DNA from: NVTR01 sp036480115
GTDB taxonomy: Bacteria; Pseudomonadota; Alphaproteobacteria; Rhodobacterales; Rhodobacteraceae
Assembly: GCA_965224795.1 (NCBI GenBank)
Contig: CBDDAE010000001.1
Coordinates: 1,364,001 to 1,428,000, forward strand
Direction: 5' to 3'
DNA length: 64,000 bases
The notes under the pieces are model-generated. The model was not told where the DNA came from and did not search any database. It saw only the letters and a program-made list of their open reading frames with translations. Of this stretch, positions 51,591-61,093 are shown piece after piece (position 1 is the first letter of the stretch; each line of letters starts with the position of its first letter). The translations under genes were made by a program, and so were the position numbers.

Positions 51591-52256
51591 ATGAATGAAG
51601 TCGCTTTCAGTTTTCAGGATTTAGCCCGCGCCGCTGAGCCGTTTCATCTTGCGATTTTTGGAGTAGCGCAAGCCAACCCCAAGGACCCGGTTCCGCCCCA
51701 AACAAAGTCTATCATTCTTTTGGGACCGAAAGAGCCCGGATTCTGGCCCTACATTACCCGCCAGGCCGAGTTTCTGGACAAGGGGCCCGATCCGGTTGAT
51801 CGCTGGTCCCGCCGTGTGATTACACGATTGGCCGATGAATTAGACGCCACGCCAGTATTGCCGTTCGGTGGTCCACCCTATTCACCGTTCATTTCCTGGG
51901 CGCTTGCTTCAGGTTCTGCCTGGACTTCACCTGTTAGCCTATTGGTCCATGCCTCAGCCGGGTTATTCCTGTCTTTTCGCGGCGCGCTTGCCCTGCCCTA
52001 TGCTGTGCAGCCACCACCGCCGGCAAAACAGCCTTGCAATGCCTGTAGCGCCCAGCCCTGCCTTACCGCCTGCCCGGCCGGCGCCATTGACCAGGGCGGG
52101 TATGATTTAGACCGATGCCACGATTACCTGAACACCGATGCCGGTCAGGACTGTCTGACAAACGGCTGTGCCGTCAGGCGCGCCTGTCCGGTGTCGAAAA
52201 CTTATGCCCGTTTGCCTGAACAATCCGCCCACCATATGAAAGCATTCCACCCATGA
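51591..52256 (+). CDS. 4Fe-4S ferredoxin-like (QueG-related) protein
   Basis: 221-aa protein with two iron-sulfur motifs near the C-terminus: CNACSAQPCLTACPAGA and a second group of four Cys in RCHDYLN...CAVRRACPVS. The N-terminal two thirds (FHLAIFGVAQANPKDPVPPQ, then an epoxyqueuosine-reductase-like fold) lacks a clear cobalamin motif, so it is not called QueG. The start at 51591 (MNEVAFSF) is used. It overlaps the SixA gene by 4 nt. Function unknown. Confidence 0.78.
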   Translation: MNEVAFSFQDLARAAEPFHLAIFGVAQANPKDPVPPQTKSIILLGPKEPGFWPYITRQAEFLDKGPDPVDRWSRRVITRLADELDATPVLPFGGPPYSPFISWALASGSAWTSPVSLLVHASAGLFLSFRGALALPYAVQPPPPAKQPCNACSAQPCLTACPAGAIDQGGYDLDRCHDYLNTDAGQDCLTNGCAVRRACPVSKTYARLPEQSAHHMKAFHP

Positions 52257-52771
52257 GCTTACGATTCATCCTGATGCGCCACGCCAAATCGGCCTGGGAC
52301 AGCCCCGCCGCCGGGGATTTTGAGCGTCCATTAAACAAACGTGGGCGAAACGCTGCAACGACCATTGGTGGCTGGCTGGCGGATAAGGGCCACTTGCCAG
52401 ATCATGTGCTGTGTTCCTCAGCAGAACGCACGCGCGAAACCTGGGGGCTGGTCAAAGGCGCGCTTGGTACAGATCCAGAAGTGGAATTCCTGCGCTCGCT
52501 TTATCTGGCGTCGCCCGAAACCATGCTGCAAGATCTTTCGGAAATACAGGATGCCGCTGTGGTCTTGATGGTTGCCCACAATCCCGGATCGGCAATATTG
52601 GCCAACGCGCTGGCAGATCAGGCGCCGGCCCATTCAAGGTTTGACGACTACCCGTCGGCTGCAACAACAGTATTTGAATTTGAATTTAGTGACTGGGCAT
52701 CGGTCAAACCGGGTTCAGGACAGGTGGTTGATTTCATTGTCCCGCGCGATCTGGCAGCAAAAAACCCATAA
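52253..52771 (+). CDS. SixA-type phosphohistidine phosphatase
   Basis: 172-aa member of the histidine phosphatase superfamily, SixA-like. The RHG motif is LMRHAKSAWD (catalytic His near 9), with the second His in MVAHNPGS. SixA dephosphorylates the phosphotransfer domain of ArcB in E. coli. It overlaps the ferredoxin-like gene by 4 nt. A terminator shared with the converging aap operon follows. Confidence 0.9.
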   Translation: MSLRFILMRHAKSAWDSPAAGDFERPLNKRGRNAATTIGGWLADKGHLPDHVLCSSAERTRETWGLVKGALGTDPEVEFLRSLYLASPETMLQDLSEIQDAAVVLMVAHNPGSAILANALADQAPAHSRFDDYPSAATTVFEFEFSDWASVKPGSGQVVDFIVPRDLAAKNP

Positions 52772-52800
52772 AAAGGACGCCGGAACAGGCCCGGCGTCTT
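52770..52800 (-). terminator. Terminator between SixA gene and aap operon
   Basis: Perfect stem GACGCCGG/CCGGCGTC (52776-52783 with 52791-52798). The T-run favours the minus strand, i.e. the aap operon end (A-run 52770-52774 on plus); it can also serve the plus strand weakly. Confidence 0.8.
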
Positions 52801-52827
52801 GAAGAATTAGGCAATTGTATCGGTAAG

Positions 52828-53610
52828 CTAGTGGCCAAGTATCTGGCTGAGGAACAGCTTGGTACGATCCGATTTCGGATTGTTAAAGAATTCCTCTGGC
52901 TCATTTTGTTCAACAATCTGGCCGGCATCCATAAAGATCACCCGGTTCGCCACTTGTCTCGCGAAGCCCATTTCATGGGTCACAACGATCATGGTCATAC
53001 CTTCTTTTGCAAGATCGATCATGGTGTCGAGCACCTCTTTGATCATCTCAGGATCCAGTGCCGAAGTTGGTTCATCAAACAGCATGATGCGTGGTTCCAT
53101 GCAAAGGCTGCGCGCAATCGCTACCCGCTGTTGCTGACCGCCAGACAATTGGCCGGGATACTTATCGGCCTGTTCGGGGATCTTCACCTTTTCAAGGTAG
53201 CGCATCGCCGTTTCTTCAGCTTCTTTCTTGGGAATCTTTCGAACCCAGATCGGTGCCAGTGTGCAATTTTCCAGAATGGAAAGATGCGGGAACAGGTTGA
53301 AGTGCTGAAAGCACATGCCAACCTCGGACCGGATGGTGTCGATGTTTTTCAGATCCGATGACAGTTCGGTACCATCAACGATGATCTGACCTTCCTGATG
53401 CTCTTCCAGCGCGTTGATGCAGCGGATCAGCGTCGATTTACCGGACCCCGAAGGCCCGCAAACCACGATGCGTTCGCCCTGGTTTACCGTCAGGTTGATG
53501 TCTTTCAAAACGTGAAAGGCACCGTACCATTTGTTCATCCCGGTGATTTGTATCGCGACTTCGTCGGATACTTTCATTGCGGATGTGTCGATTGCTTCTG
53601 CTTGAGACAT
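52828..53610 (-). CDS. aapP: General L-amino acid ABC transporter ATPase
   Basis: 260-aa ATPase of an AapJQMP/BztABCD-type importer. Walker A GPSGSGKST, Q-loop, signature LSGGQQQR, Walker B IMLFDEPTSALDPE, H-loop VVTHEMG. It energises uptake of polar amino acids (Glu, Asp, Gln and others). It is the last gene of the operon, 17 nt downstream of aapM. Confidence 0.95.
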   Translation of the reverse strand: MSQAEAIDTSAMKVSDEVAIQITGMNKWYGAFHVLKDINLTVNQGERIVVCGPSGSGKSTLIRCINALEEHQEGQIIVDGTELSSDLKNIDTIRSEVGMCFQHFNLFPHLSILENCTLAPIWVRKIPKKEAEETAMRYLEKVKIPEQADKYPGQLSGGQQQRVAIARSLCMEPRIMLFDEPTSALDPEMIKEVLDTMIDLAKEGMTMIVVTHEMGFARQVANRVIFMDAGQIVEQNEPEEFFNNPKSDRTKLFLSQILGH

Positions 53611-53627
53611 TTCTTTGCTCCCTAAAA

Positions 53628-54926
53628 TCAGTGACTGGTCTTAAGCTTGCGCTCAAGATACATGGAATAACGTGACATGGAAAAACAGACGATCCAGAAC
53701 AGCAGCGCGACAAACGCATACAGTTCCCAAACAATCCCGTTCCATTCCTGATTGGCGCGAATAGCTGTCGATAGACCGATCGGGTCCAGCAAGCCAATGA
53801 TCGACACCAGTGTGGTGTCCTTGAACAGTCCGATAAAGTTGCTCACGATATTCGGGATTGAGATTTTCAGCGCCTGTGGCATGACAATCAACCGGGTGGA
53901 TTTCCAAAAATCCAACCCCAGTGCCGCCGCGGCTTCATACTGACCGGTAGGAATGGCTGCAAGACCACCCCGAACCACTTCTGCCATGTAGGCAGAAGCG
54001 AACAATGTCACCATGATCATAACCCGCAGTACCAAATCAAAACTGGTGCCGGGGGGCATGAAATAATTCAACAAGGTTGAGGCCACGAACAACAGCGTAA
54101 TCAGCGGTACACCACGTATAAATTCAATAAAGCCAACGCAGATTGTTTTAACGACAAACAGGTTTGATTGCCGCCCAAGGGCTAACAAAATTCCGATTGG
54201 AAGTGATAGCGAAACCCCTACCACGCCGATCAATACGGAAAGGGTAAAACCACCCAGTTTGTCACTGGTAACCGATTCAATGCCAAGGGGAAGAATGTTA
54301 TGCAACATCCCTGCTACCGGGCCAGCCAATAACAGCCACCACAGAATTGGCAGAACCATCGCGCCAATGATCGACCCAAGTGAACCAACGATGGCAGGCA
54401 AAAGCTTCGTTGCGTAGTATGCAACGACAAAGCCCAGCATCACACTGATTGGTAGCCAGATTGATCCACCCCAAACCAACCAAAAGCCAAGGAAGGGAAA
54501 AATCGCCGAAAAAATCAGAAATTTGCGCGGGAATTTATCGAACAACACCGGTGCAATAGCAAACCCCAGCAAGATGAAAGCAAGGATCGGACGCCAGTAT
54601 AGTTCTTTTGGGTAGAAGCCAAAAAGCAACTGATTATAGCGTTCAGCTATCACTGACCAACAGGCCCCTTCAGTATCCTCACCGTAAGCTTCTTTAATAG
54701 CATCTCTACATTCACCCAGAGAATTTGCTGTCCAACTGGATTGGAAAATCCAAGGCAATATTCCGGCAAGAAACTGGTAAATGAAATATATCGCTAGGAC
54801 AGTCAGAATGCCGCTGCCAATGCTGGAAAACAGATTCTCGCGTATCCATTTAACAATACCCGAAGTACCCATTGGCGGCTCGCGCTCACCCAGCATTTCG
54901 GTGCGGACATAGGATAGATCTCTCAT
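53628..54926 (-). CDS. aapM: General L-amino acid ABC transporter permease AapM
   Basis: 432-aa inner-membrane permease. An N-terminal extra region (1-200) with several TM segments, typical of AapM/BztC, precedes the His/Glu/Gln-type permease domain from about 215 with the EAA loop EAAAALGLDFWKSTRLIVMPQA. It heterodimerises with AapQ. Adjacent to aapQ with a 1-nt gap. Confidence 0.95.
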   Translation of the reverse strand: MRDLSYVRTEMLGEREPPMGTSGIVKWIRENLFSSIGSGILTVLAIYFIYQFLAGILPWIFQSSWTANSLGECRDAIKEAYGEDTEGACWSVIAERYNQLLFGFYPKELYWRPILAFILLGFAIAPVLFDKFPRKFLIFSAIFPFLGFWLVWGGSIWLPISVMLGFVVAYYATKLLPAIVGSLGSIIGAMVLPILWWLLLAGPVAGMLHNILPLGIESVTSDKLGGFTLSVLIGVVGVSLSLPIGILLALGRQSNLFVVKTICVGFIEFIRGVPLITLLFVASTLLNYFMPPGTSFDLVLRVMIMVTLFASAYMAEVVRGGLAAIPTGQYEAAAALGLDFWKSTRLIVMPQALKISIPNIVSNFIGLFKDTTLVSIIGLLDPIGLSTAIRANQEWNGIVWELYAFVALLFWIVCFSMSRYSMYLERKLKTSH

Positions 54927-54927
54927 A

Positions 54928-56148
54928 TCACCGCTCCCTCATTTTGATTGATTCATTGTACCAATTCATAAAGATCGACACCGTTATCGAAATGGTCAGA
55001 TATGCAGCCATTAACAGCATAAGGCTTTCCATCTCTCGACCGGTTTGGTTCAGAGTGATGCCACCCAGTGTACCGGTAATGTCCATATATCCCACAGCAA
55101 TTGCTAGGGACGAATTCTTGGTAAGGTTCAGGTATTGAGAAATCATCGGTGGGATAATCACACGCAATGCCTGAGGCAAAACAATCAATGACATCGTCCG
55201 ACCCGGCCGCAGGCCCAAGGCAAACGCCGCTTCAGATTGGCCGTGTGACACGGCCTGAATACCGGCACGCACGGCTTCGGCAATAAAGGCACCTGTATAA
55301 ACAGACAGGGCAAGCCACAGCGCAATAAGTGAATTTCGAATGACGTAACCACCAGAAAACCGAAAGCGTCCTATTTCAGGATATTCCAGCGTGATTGGTT
55401 GACCCATGATAAAGAACATCAGCAGTGCCGGGACAAAGAAAATCGCCAGTTTGATCCAGAAAGTTGGCAGGATTTGTCCCGTTGTTTCTTGCTTAGCTTT
55501 GGCCCAACGGCCAAAAATGAATATTGCAATAATCGACAAAATGAATGTCGCCACAACGATCATCGAGCCATTCCCAAAAACCGGACTAGGAATGAAAGTG
55601 CCCGCGTTTGTTATCGCAACAGAATTGCCAAGTAACATGTTTGAGGTAGGGTCATCACCTCGGAACGTCGAAATTTTCGGCAGGCTTTCAATCAGAACTG
55701 CCATGGTTAGCAAAATCCAAAGCAACACCGGTACATTTCGAACGGTCTCAATATAAACTGTCATCAAGCGTGATACGATCCAGTTGTTGGACAAGCGCAA
55801 AACGCCTGCTGTCACCCCAATAAAAGTAGCGGTGACACAACCCAAAACAGCCACAAGAAGTGTGTTCAATATTCCAACAAGTGCAGCACGCGCATGGGTG
55901 CTTTGGCTGGAATACTCGATTATTTTTTGGTTGATATCATAGCCTGCGGGCGTTGACAGGAAGCCAAAACTTAGTGGCTTGCCCAGTGCCGCTAGATTGC
56001 TAGCAGCGTTGCTAAGCAGCCAAGCGATGGCCAACATAAACAGCATCAATGCTATGACCTGAATAGTCATAGACCGGTAGCGTGAATCGTATAACAGCAT
56101 GCTCAGTCGAAACGACTGTTTAGATGCTACTTGGTCTGCCAATGCCAT
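54928..56148 (-). CDS. aapQ: General L-amino acid ABC transporter permease AapQ
   Basis: 406-aa permease with N-terminal TM at about 31-48 and a further set of TM segments to the C-terminus. The EAA motif is EAAFALGLRPGRTMSLIVLPQA. The large non-conserved loop near 70-85 is typical for AapQ. It lies about 145 nt downstream of aapJ with a hairpin between, which probably lowers its level relative to aapJ. Confidence 0.95.
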   Translation of the reverse strand: MALADQVASKQSFRLSMLLYDSRYRSMTIQVIALMLFMLAIAWLLSNAASNLAALGKPLSFGFLSTPAGYDINQKIIEYSSQSTHARAALVGILNTLLVAVLGCVTATFIGVTAGVLRLSNNWIVSRLMTVYIETVRNVPVLLWILLTMAVLIESLPKISTFRGDDPTSNMLLGNSVAITNAGTFIPSPVFGNGSMIVVATFILSIIAIFIFGRWAKAKQETTGQILPTFWIKLAIFFVPALLMFFIMGQPITLEYPEIGRFRFSGGYVIRNSLIALWLALSVYTGAFIAEAVRAGIQAVSHGQSEAAFALGLRPGRTMSLIVLPQALRVIIPPMISQYLNLTKNSSLAIAVGYMDITGTLGGITLNQTGREMESLMLLMAAYLTISITVSIFMNWYNESIKMRER

Positions 56149-56242
56149 GACGTACCCCCTGTTGCTGGCTATTTAAGTGAAGCGTCTATAAGCGAAATGG
56201 TTTTCCATTTCTGCGCGCCTTCATCATAAGCCTGGTTCTTGT

Positions 56243-56277
56243 GGAAAAAGTTGGGGCGCACCAATTGGCGCGCCCCG
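56243..56277 (-). terminator. Hairpin between aapJ and aapQ, likely partial terminator
   Basis: Stem GGGGCGC/GCGCCCC (56253-56259 with 56270-56276), extended through CCA/TGG, followed on the minus strand by TTTTT. It would let more aapJ than transporter mRNA be made or kept. Confidence 0.7.
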
Positions 56278-56292
56278 GGTTAGTTGATCAAA

Positions 56293-57309
56293 TCAACGGA
56301 ATGGAGGGGAATAAATCAGACCCCCATCTTTCCATTGAGCATTCAGACCACGGGCAAGGCCAATAGCAGAGCTTTCGCCGATATTGGTTTCAAAGATCTC
56401 ACCGTAGTTGCCAGCAACCGCAATGGCCTTTTTCGCCCAATCTGAATCCAGACCCAGCATCGCACCCAATTCACCTTCGGAGCCCAGAAGACGGTTAATC
56501 TCTGGATTGTTGGTACCATTGGACATTTCCGCAAGGTTTGCAGAAGTCACGCCCAGCTCTTCAGCTGTGATCAGAGCGTTCAAAGTCCAGCGAACAATGT
56601 CGCCCCACTGGTCATCGCCGTGGCGAACAAGTGGACCCAGAGGCTCTTTTGATACAATCTCTGGCAACAAAACATGGTCGTCAGGATTTTCAAAAGTTGC
56701 CCGTGTCGCAGCAAGACCGGAAGCATCTGTTGTGAACACGTCACAGGCGCCGGCCAGATAGTTCTGCTGTGCTTCAGCATTAGTTTCGATCGGCACTGGC
56801 TCATATGACATTCCGTTTGAACGGAAGAAATCAGCCAGGTTCAGTTCGGTTGTCGTACCGGTCTGAATACAGATTGTTGCACCGTCTAGATCTTTTGCAG
56901 AAGAAACACCTAGTTCCTTAGGGGCAAGGAAACCTTGGCCATCATAATAGTTCACACCAACAAAAGTGAACTTCAGATCAACGTCACGCGAGAATGTCCA
57001 CGTGGTGTTACGGGCCAGCATGTCAACTTCACCAGAAGCCAGCGCCGTAAAGCGTGTCTTACCAGTTAGTGGAACGTACTTAACTGCGTCAGCGTCCCCA
57101 AGGACGGCCGCAGCAACCGCGCGACAGACATCGACGTCAAAGCCAGCCCAAACGCCGTTGGCGTCTGGTGCCGCAAAACCAACCAAGCCAGTGGACACGC
57201 CACAAGCCAGTTCGCCTTTTGCTTTCACATCATCAAGTGTTGCAGCTGACGCAAGACCAGCAGCAAGACCTGCTGCCGTTAGCGCGCCAAAAAATGTCGT
57301 TTTCTTCAT
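56293..57309 (-). CDS. aapJ: General L-amino acid ABC transporter substrate-binding protein
   Basis: 338-aa periplasmic binding protein of the AapJ/BztA type. Signal peptide MKKTTFFGALTAAGLAAGLA, cleaved after ASA. The mature part starts ATLDDVKAKGELACGVSTGL, with the FDVDVCRAVAAAV and NTTWTFSRD motifs and binding-site residues typical of the polar amino-acid group. First gene of the operon. The 196 nt upstream hold its promoter region. Confidence 0.95.
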   Translation of the reverse strand: MKKTTFFGALTAAGLAAGLASAATLDDVKAKGELACGVSTGLVGFAAPDANGVWAGFDVDVCRAVAAAVLGDADAVKYVPLTGKTRFTALASGEVDMLARNTTWTFSRDVDLKFTFVGVNYYDGQGFLAPKELGVSSAKDLDGATICIQTGTTTELNLADFFRSNGMSYEPVPIETNAEAQQNYLAGACDVFTTDASGLAATRATFENPDDHVLLPEIVSKEPLGPLVRHGDDQWGDIVRWTLNALITAEELGVTSANLAEMSNGTNNPEINRLLGSEGELGAMLGLDSDWAKKAIAVAGNYGEIFETNIGESSAIGLARGLNAQWKDGGLIYSPPFR

Positions 57310-57505
57310 GTTTACCTCTTCCTGATTTTCTACCCGTTACAGGCAGTACGTCCGGCCACGTTAGGCCGGGGGCGATAGTTTCAAGGGGGTGGTCCCCTCA
57401 ATAGCAGCCATATTGTTAGGATTCATCACGAATCGTCAAGTGTTTGATCATTTTTACTGCTGAATTGGCCCCAGAACCGGCCCACAAGTACGACAATCCC
57501 TAAGT

Positions 57506-58231
57506 TTAGAGAATATCGTGCGTTTTTTTGGCCATGTGAAAAAAATCGTGCGCCACAAAAAACGATTTCAGCTTGGCTTTTTCCATAGAAATCGCTTCCT
57601 CATCTTCGCCCCATTGTTCAACCTGCCAATGCTCATCAATTCTGGAGATTGACCATAATTCAGTTACGGGAAGCGTTTGGCGGGTTGCTGCAAGCCCAAG
57701 GATCAATGATCCGGTCAAAGTTACAAGATCGTGGAAACCCGCCAGTTCAAAATTATTGAATTTTTGGGTATGCGCAGACAATCTTTCAATTTCAGCCACG
57801 CTTTGCGGAATATGCACCACACCGGTACGCAGCTGTAATCGCGCATCAAGTTCCTGTTCGGCCCAGTCTAAAATTGGATCCCATGCCGCTTTTTGACGGT
57901 CAACCAAAGCTTCAGGGCTATCTGCCCGGTAACACAATAGGTCGCAATCCCCGTAACCCAATAACATATCGGCCACATCTTGTTTTTGCGGCAACACCTT
58001 GTCGATCGCCGAATTCGCCGTTCGGGTAAATGGCATAGCACCTGGATCAACATAGTCGCCCTGAGCAAGCCATTCAGCTGCAACCGCGTCCGCCAATGCC
58101 CGAGTTGGCAATATCAGTGGTTCTTTAAGCGGCGTATGAACTTGCCGACTGTCCAGTGATATTCCATACCCTGCTCCAATGTTTGATACTGAAACACTGT
58201 CCCAGAACCGTCGCATTTTTCGGGCGTCCAT
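57506..58231 (-). CDS. ATP12 family chaperone
   Basis: 241-aa ATP12-type protein, the assembly chaperone for the F1-ATPase alpha subunit in mitochondria and alphaproteobacteria. Family marks: LDSRQVHTPLKEPLILPT, VAAEWLAQGDYVDPGAMPFTR and the C-terminal WQVEQWGEDEEA. It is 36 nt downstream of the rluC-like gene on the same strand. Confidence 0.9.
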   Translation of the reverse strand: MDARKMRRFWDSVSVSNIGAGYGISLDSRQVHTPLKEPLILPTRALADAVAAEWLAQGDYVDPGAMPFTRTANSAIDKVLPQKQDVADMLLGYGDCDLLCYRADSPEALVDRQKAAWDPILDWAEQELDARLQLRTGVVHIPQSVAEIERLSAHTQKFNNFELAGFHDLVTLTGSLILGLAATRQTLPVTELWSISRIDEHWQVEQWGEDEEAISMEKAKLKSFFVAHDFFHMAKKTHDIL

Positions 58232-58267
58232 TTCAGACTCCCATAATTCGTGGGGCGAAACGCAAGT

Positions 58268-59305
58268 TCACACCAAGTCTTCAAACGGATCTTCAGGAAA
58301 ATCACCGACAGCCCATTCAACCGTTGCCCATGTTTTTTGCATATGCTCAGATAGCGGCGCTGAAAAATTCATAAGCGCCCGGCTGATAGGATGTTCAAAT
58401 CGTATGGATCGCGCATGCAAATGCAGCTTGCGACTTACCTCCCCGCCTAATTGTGCGCCCCAGCCATCACCCTGATTTTCCTGACCGGAACCGCCATATT
58501 TTCCATCGCCAATAATCGGATGCCCGATCTCAGCCATATGGGCACGCAACTGGTGGGTGCGCCCGGTAATAGGCGCTAGTGCCACCCAGGAGGCGCGCCG
58601 CCCAAGTGAAGTAAGAACTGCATAATCAGTCGTTGCACGCTTGGCGCCATAGGTTGCATCCAGCAGGTCCGGGTGTACGCAGTGCATCTTTTCGTTGCCC
58701 GCTTTACCACCACCTGACTTAACTAAACCAAATTTGATAGTCCCCATATAGGGTTGCGGCACCCCAGCAACCGCGGCCCAGTATAATTTTCGGGTCTCAC
58801 GGTGGCGAAATGCCGTCGTCAATGCTGTTGCCATGCGTTGAGTGCGTGCCAAAACCAGTATTCCTGACGTGTCCTTGTCTAGCCGATGTACCAGTCGCGG
58901 TTTATCTTCCAATCCAAATTTTAACGCCTCAGCCAAACCATCCACATGCCGGCTTTGTCCGCTTCCGCCCTGACTGGCCAAGCCTGAAGGTTTGTTCAAC
59001 ACAATCAGATGGTCATCCTTAAACAAAACGGCATCACGGATCATTGCCGCGTCACTGGCTGAAATCGCAACCGCCGTAGCATACTTTGGACCGGGGTTAT
59101 CTGGCAGAGGCGGAATACGAATTTTCTGCCCGGGCGTTACCCGTGTCGAAGCTTTGACCCGGCCACCGTCAACACGAATGTCTCCCTTTCGGCACAGCTT
59201 TTCGACCCGACCTTGGCTTACTTGCGGGAAATGTCGGCGAAACCAGCGATCCAGACGCTGCTCAGACTCATCTTGCCCAACATTAATCTGCTGAACCCGG
59301 CTCAT
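58268..59305 (-). CDS. RluA-family (RluC-type) 23S rRNA pseudouridine synthase
   Basis: 345-aa synthase with an N-terminal S4 RNA-binding domain (VGQDESEQRLDRWFRRHFPQ onward) and the RluA catalytic domain. Catalytic Asp is in VHRLDKDTSGILVLART; GRTHQLRAHMAEIGHPIIGD also fits. RluC modifies U955, U2504 and U2580 in E. coli; the exact targets here are unknown. Start overlaps the crcB end by 4 nt. Confidence 0.92.
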   Translation of the reverse strand: MSRVQQINVGQDESEQRLDRWFRRHFPQVSQGRVEKLCRKGDIRVDGGRVKASTRVTPGQKIRIPPLPDNPGPKYATAVAISASDAAMIRDAVLFKDDHLIVLNKPSGLASQGGSGQSRHVDGLAEALKFGLEDKPRLVHRLDKDTSGILVLARTQRMATALTTAFRHRETRKLYWAAVAGVPQPYMGTIKFGLVKSGGGKAGNEKMHCVHPDLLDATYGAKRATTDYAVLTSLGRRASWVALAPITGRTHQLRAHMAEIGHPIIGDGKYGGSGQENQGDGWGAQLGGEVSRKLHLHARSIRFEHPISRALMNFSAPLSEHMQKTWATVEWAVGDFPEDPFEDLV

Positions 59306-59661
59306 GTTTGCAAGCCGCGCATTAGCATTACCGCCAAAAATAGCGCTAGTAGCGAAAGCACAATCGATGCCAGAACATACCCACCAGCAGCGCCAATGCG
59401 TCCAGCCTCATACAGTTTGAAAGTATCCAGAGAAAACGCAGAAAATGTCGTAAAGCCGCCCAGCATGCCGGTCAGAACCAAAGGAGTCCAACGTTCCATT
59501 CCGCGCTCTGCCAATAGAACAAATACCAGACCCATAATAAATGAACCCAGGACATTCACCGTAAGCGTCCCAATTGGAAACGCCACTGACATCCCCACAA
59601 GGAAACGCGCAACAGCCCCAATAGCGCCACCAAGGGCGACCTGCAAAATTGATCCCATCAT
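59302..59661 (-). CDS. crcB: Fluoride efflux channel CrcB/Fluc
   Basis: 119-aa four-TM fluoride channel that works as a dual-topology dimer. Conserved marks: GGAIGAVARFL, GTLTVNVLGSFIMG (the Asn in TM2) and GGFTTFSAFSLD. No fluoride riboswitch fold is apparent in the 31-nt gap upstream. It is coupled to the rluC-like gene by a 4-nt overlap. Confidence 0.95.
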   Translation of the reverse strand: MMGSILQVALGGAIGAVARFLVGMSVAFPIGTLTVNVLGSFIMGLVFVLLAERGMERWTPLVLTGMLGGFTTFSAFSLDTFKLYEAGRIGAAGGYVLASIVLSLLALFLAVMLMRGLQT

Positions 59662-59692
59662 GTCGTGTCTCTTTCGTGCCTACCGGCGCTTG

Positions 59693-61009
59693 TCAACTAT
59701 TCTGCCGGTTGGCTCGCATCTTAACAAAGTAATCCAGTCGCTTTTTCAGTTCTCGTTCAAATCCACGCTCTACAGGTTGGTAAAAAATACCACGTTTCAT
59801 CGCTTCCGGAAAATAGTTTTGCCCGGAAAACCCAGCCTCTGAATCATGGTCATAGGAATAACCGTCGCCATACCCCTGATCTTTCATCAATTGTGTCGGA
59901 GAATTTAAAATGTGTTTTGGTGGCGGTTCAGAGCCGGTTTTACGTGCCGATGCCATGGCTTTCTTATAGGCCGCATAAGCTGCGTTGGATTTTGGAGCAA
60001 GGGCAAGATACGTCACGGCCTGTGCAAGTGCCAATTCACCCTCTGGCGACCCTAGCCTTTCATAAGTTTGCCATGCCTGAAGGCAGATATGTTGCGCCTG
60101 TGGGTCAGCAAGACCAATGTCTTCAACGGACATTCGCGTAATACGACGTGCAAGATAGCGCGGATCTTCGCCTCCGGTTAGCATGCGGGCTAACCAATAA
60201 AGCGCTGCATCGGGATCAGACCCACGCACCGATTTGTGCAGCGCTGAGATTAGATTGAAATGTTCATCACCAGATTTGTCATATTTCATAGCCCGGCGCA
60301 TTAACCGAGTTGTCAGTGTCTCGGTGTCGATCTTGCCTTTCACTTTCCATGCCGAAATCTGTTCTATCAAGTTCAGCAATGCCCGGCCGTCGCCATCTGA
60401 CATTTCAAGTAAACTGTCACGCGCTTTTCCATCCAGGGCCAAAGGTTTACCCAGTTCTTTTTCCGCCCTTTGCGTTAACAACTCCAGATCAATCAGGGTC
60501 AGGCGCTCAAGCACCAACACCTGCGACCTAGATAACAGAGCTGAATTCAGCTCAAAACTTGGATTCTCGGTAGTGGCCCCCACCAAAAGGATGGTGCCGT
60601 CTTCCATATGTGGCAAAAACCCATCCTGCTGGGCTTTGTTGAAACGATGGATTTCATCAACAAATAGCAGGGTTCCTTTGCCATTCTGGCGACGAATTTT
60701 GGCGCCTTCAAATACCTTTTTTAGATCTGCAATACCGGTAAATATCGCACTTATCTGAACAAAATGCAGATCAGATTCATCTGCCAGCAGACGCGCAATC
60801 GTTGTTTTTCCAACGCCGGGCGGGCCCCAAAATATCAGTGAAGACAAGCTGCCGGCTGCCAACATGGCACCCAATGGGCCCTGCGGACCCAGAACTTTGT
60901 CCTGCCCAACCACTTCGGTCAACGACTTTGGTCGCAACCTATCAGCCAGCGGGCGCAGTCCTGAATCCGCGCCAGCCGGAGATTCGTTTGATGAAAACAA
61001 GTCTGCCAT
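59693..61009 (-). CDS. rarA: Replication-associated recombination AAA+ ATPase RarA
   Basis: 438-aa RarA/MgsA protein, AAA+ ATPase related to clamp loaders, acting at stalled forks. N-terminal ssDNA/ATPase: Walker A GPPGVGKTTIA, Walker B LFVDEIHRFNKAQQD, sensor VGATTENPSFELN. The C-terminal tetramerisation domain ends LKKRLDYFVKMRA. First gene of the rarA-crcB-rluC-ATP12 cluster. Confidence 0.95.
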   Translation of the reverse strand: MADLFSSNESPAGADSGLRPLADRLRPKSLTEVVGQDKVLGPQGPLGAMLAAGSLSSLIFWGPPGVGKTTIARLLADESDLHFVQISAIFTGIADLKKVFEGAKIRRQNGKGTLLFVDEIHRFNKAQQDGFLPHMEDGTILLVGATTENPSFELNSALLSRSQVLVLERLTLIDLELLTQRAEKELGKPLALDGKARDSLLEMSDGDGRALLNLIEQISAWKVKGKIDTETLTTRLMRRAMKYDKSGDEHFNLISALHKSVRGSDPDAALYWLARMLTGGEDPRYLARRITRMSVEDIGLADPQAQHICLQAWQTYERLGSPEGELALAQAVTYLALAPKSNAAYAAYKKAMASARKTGSEPPPKHILNSPTQLMKDQGYGDGYSYDHDSEAGFSGQNYFPEAMKRGIFYQPVERGFERELKKRLDYFVKMRANRQNS

Positions 61010-61093
61010 ACCCGCCAGCGTAGTTGCCGACGGCTATTGATGAAAGTCTCTATTCCAGCAGGCTCCCAAAAACCTGCATCAGTTATGAGAATG

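Noticed and set aside
59662..59692. Fluoride riboswitch before crcB
   Set aside because: The gap is only 31 nt and shows no riboswitch fold.
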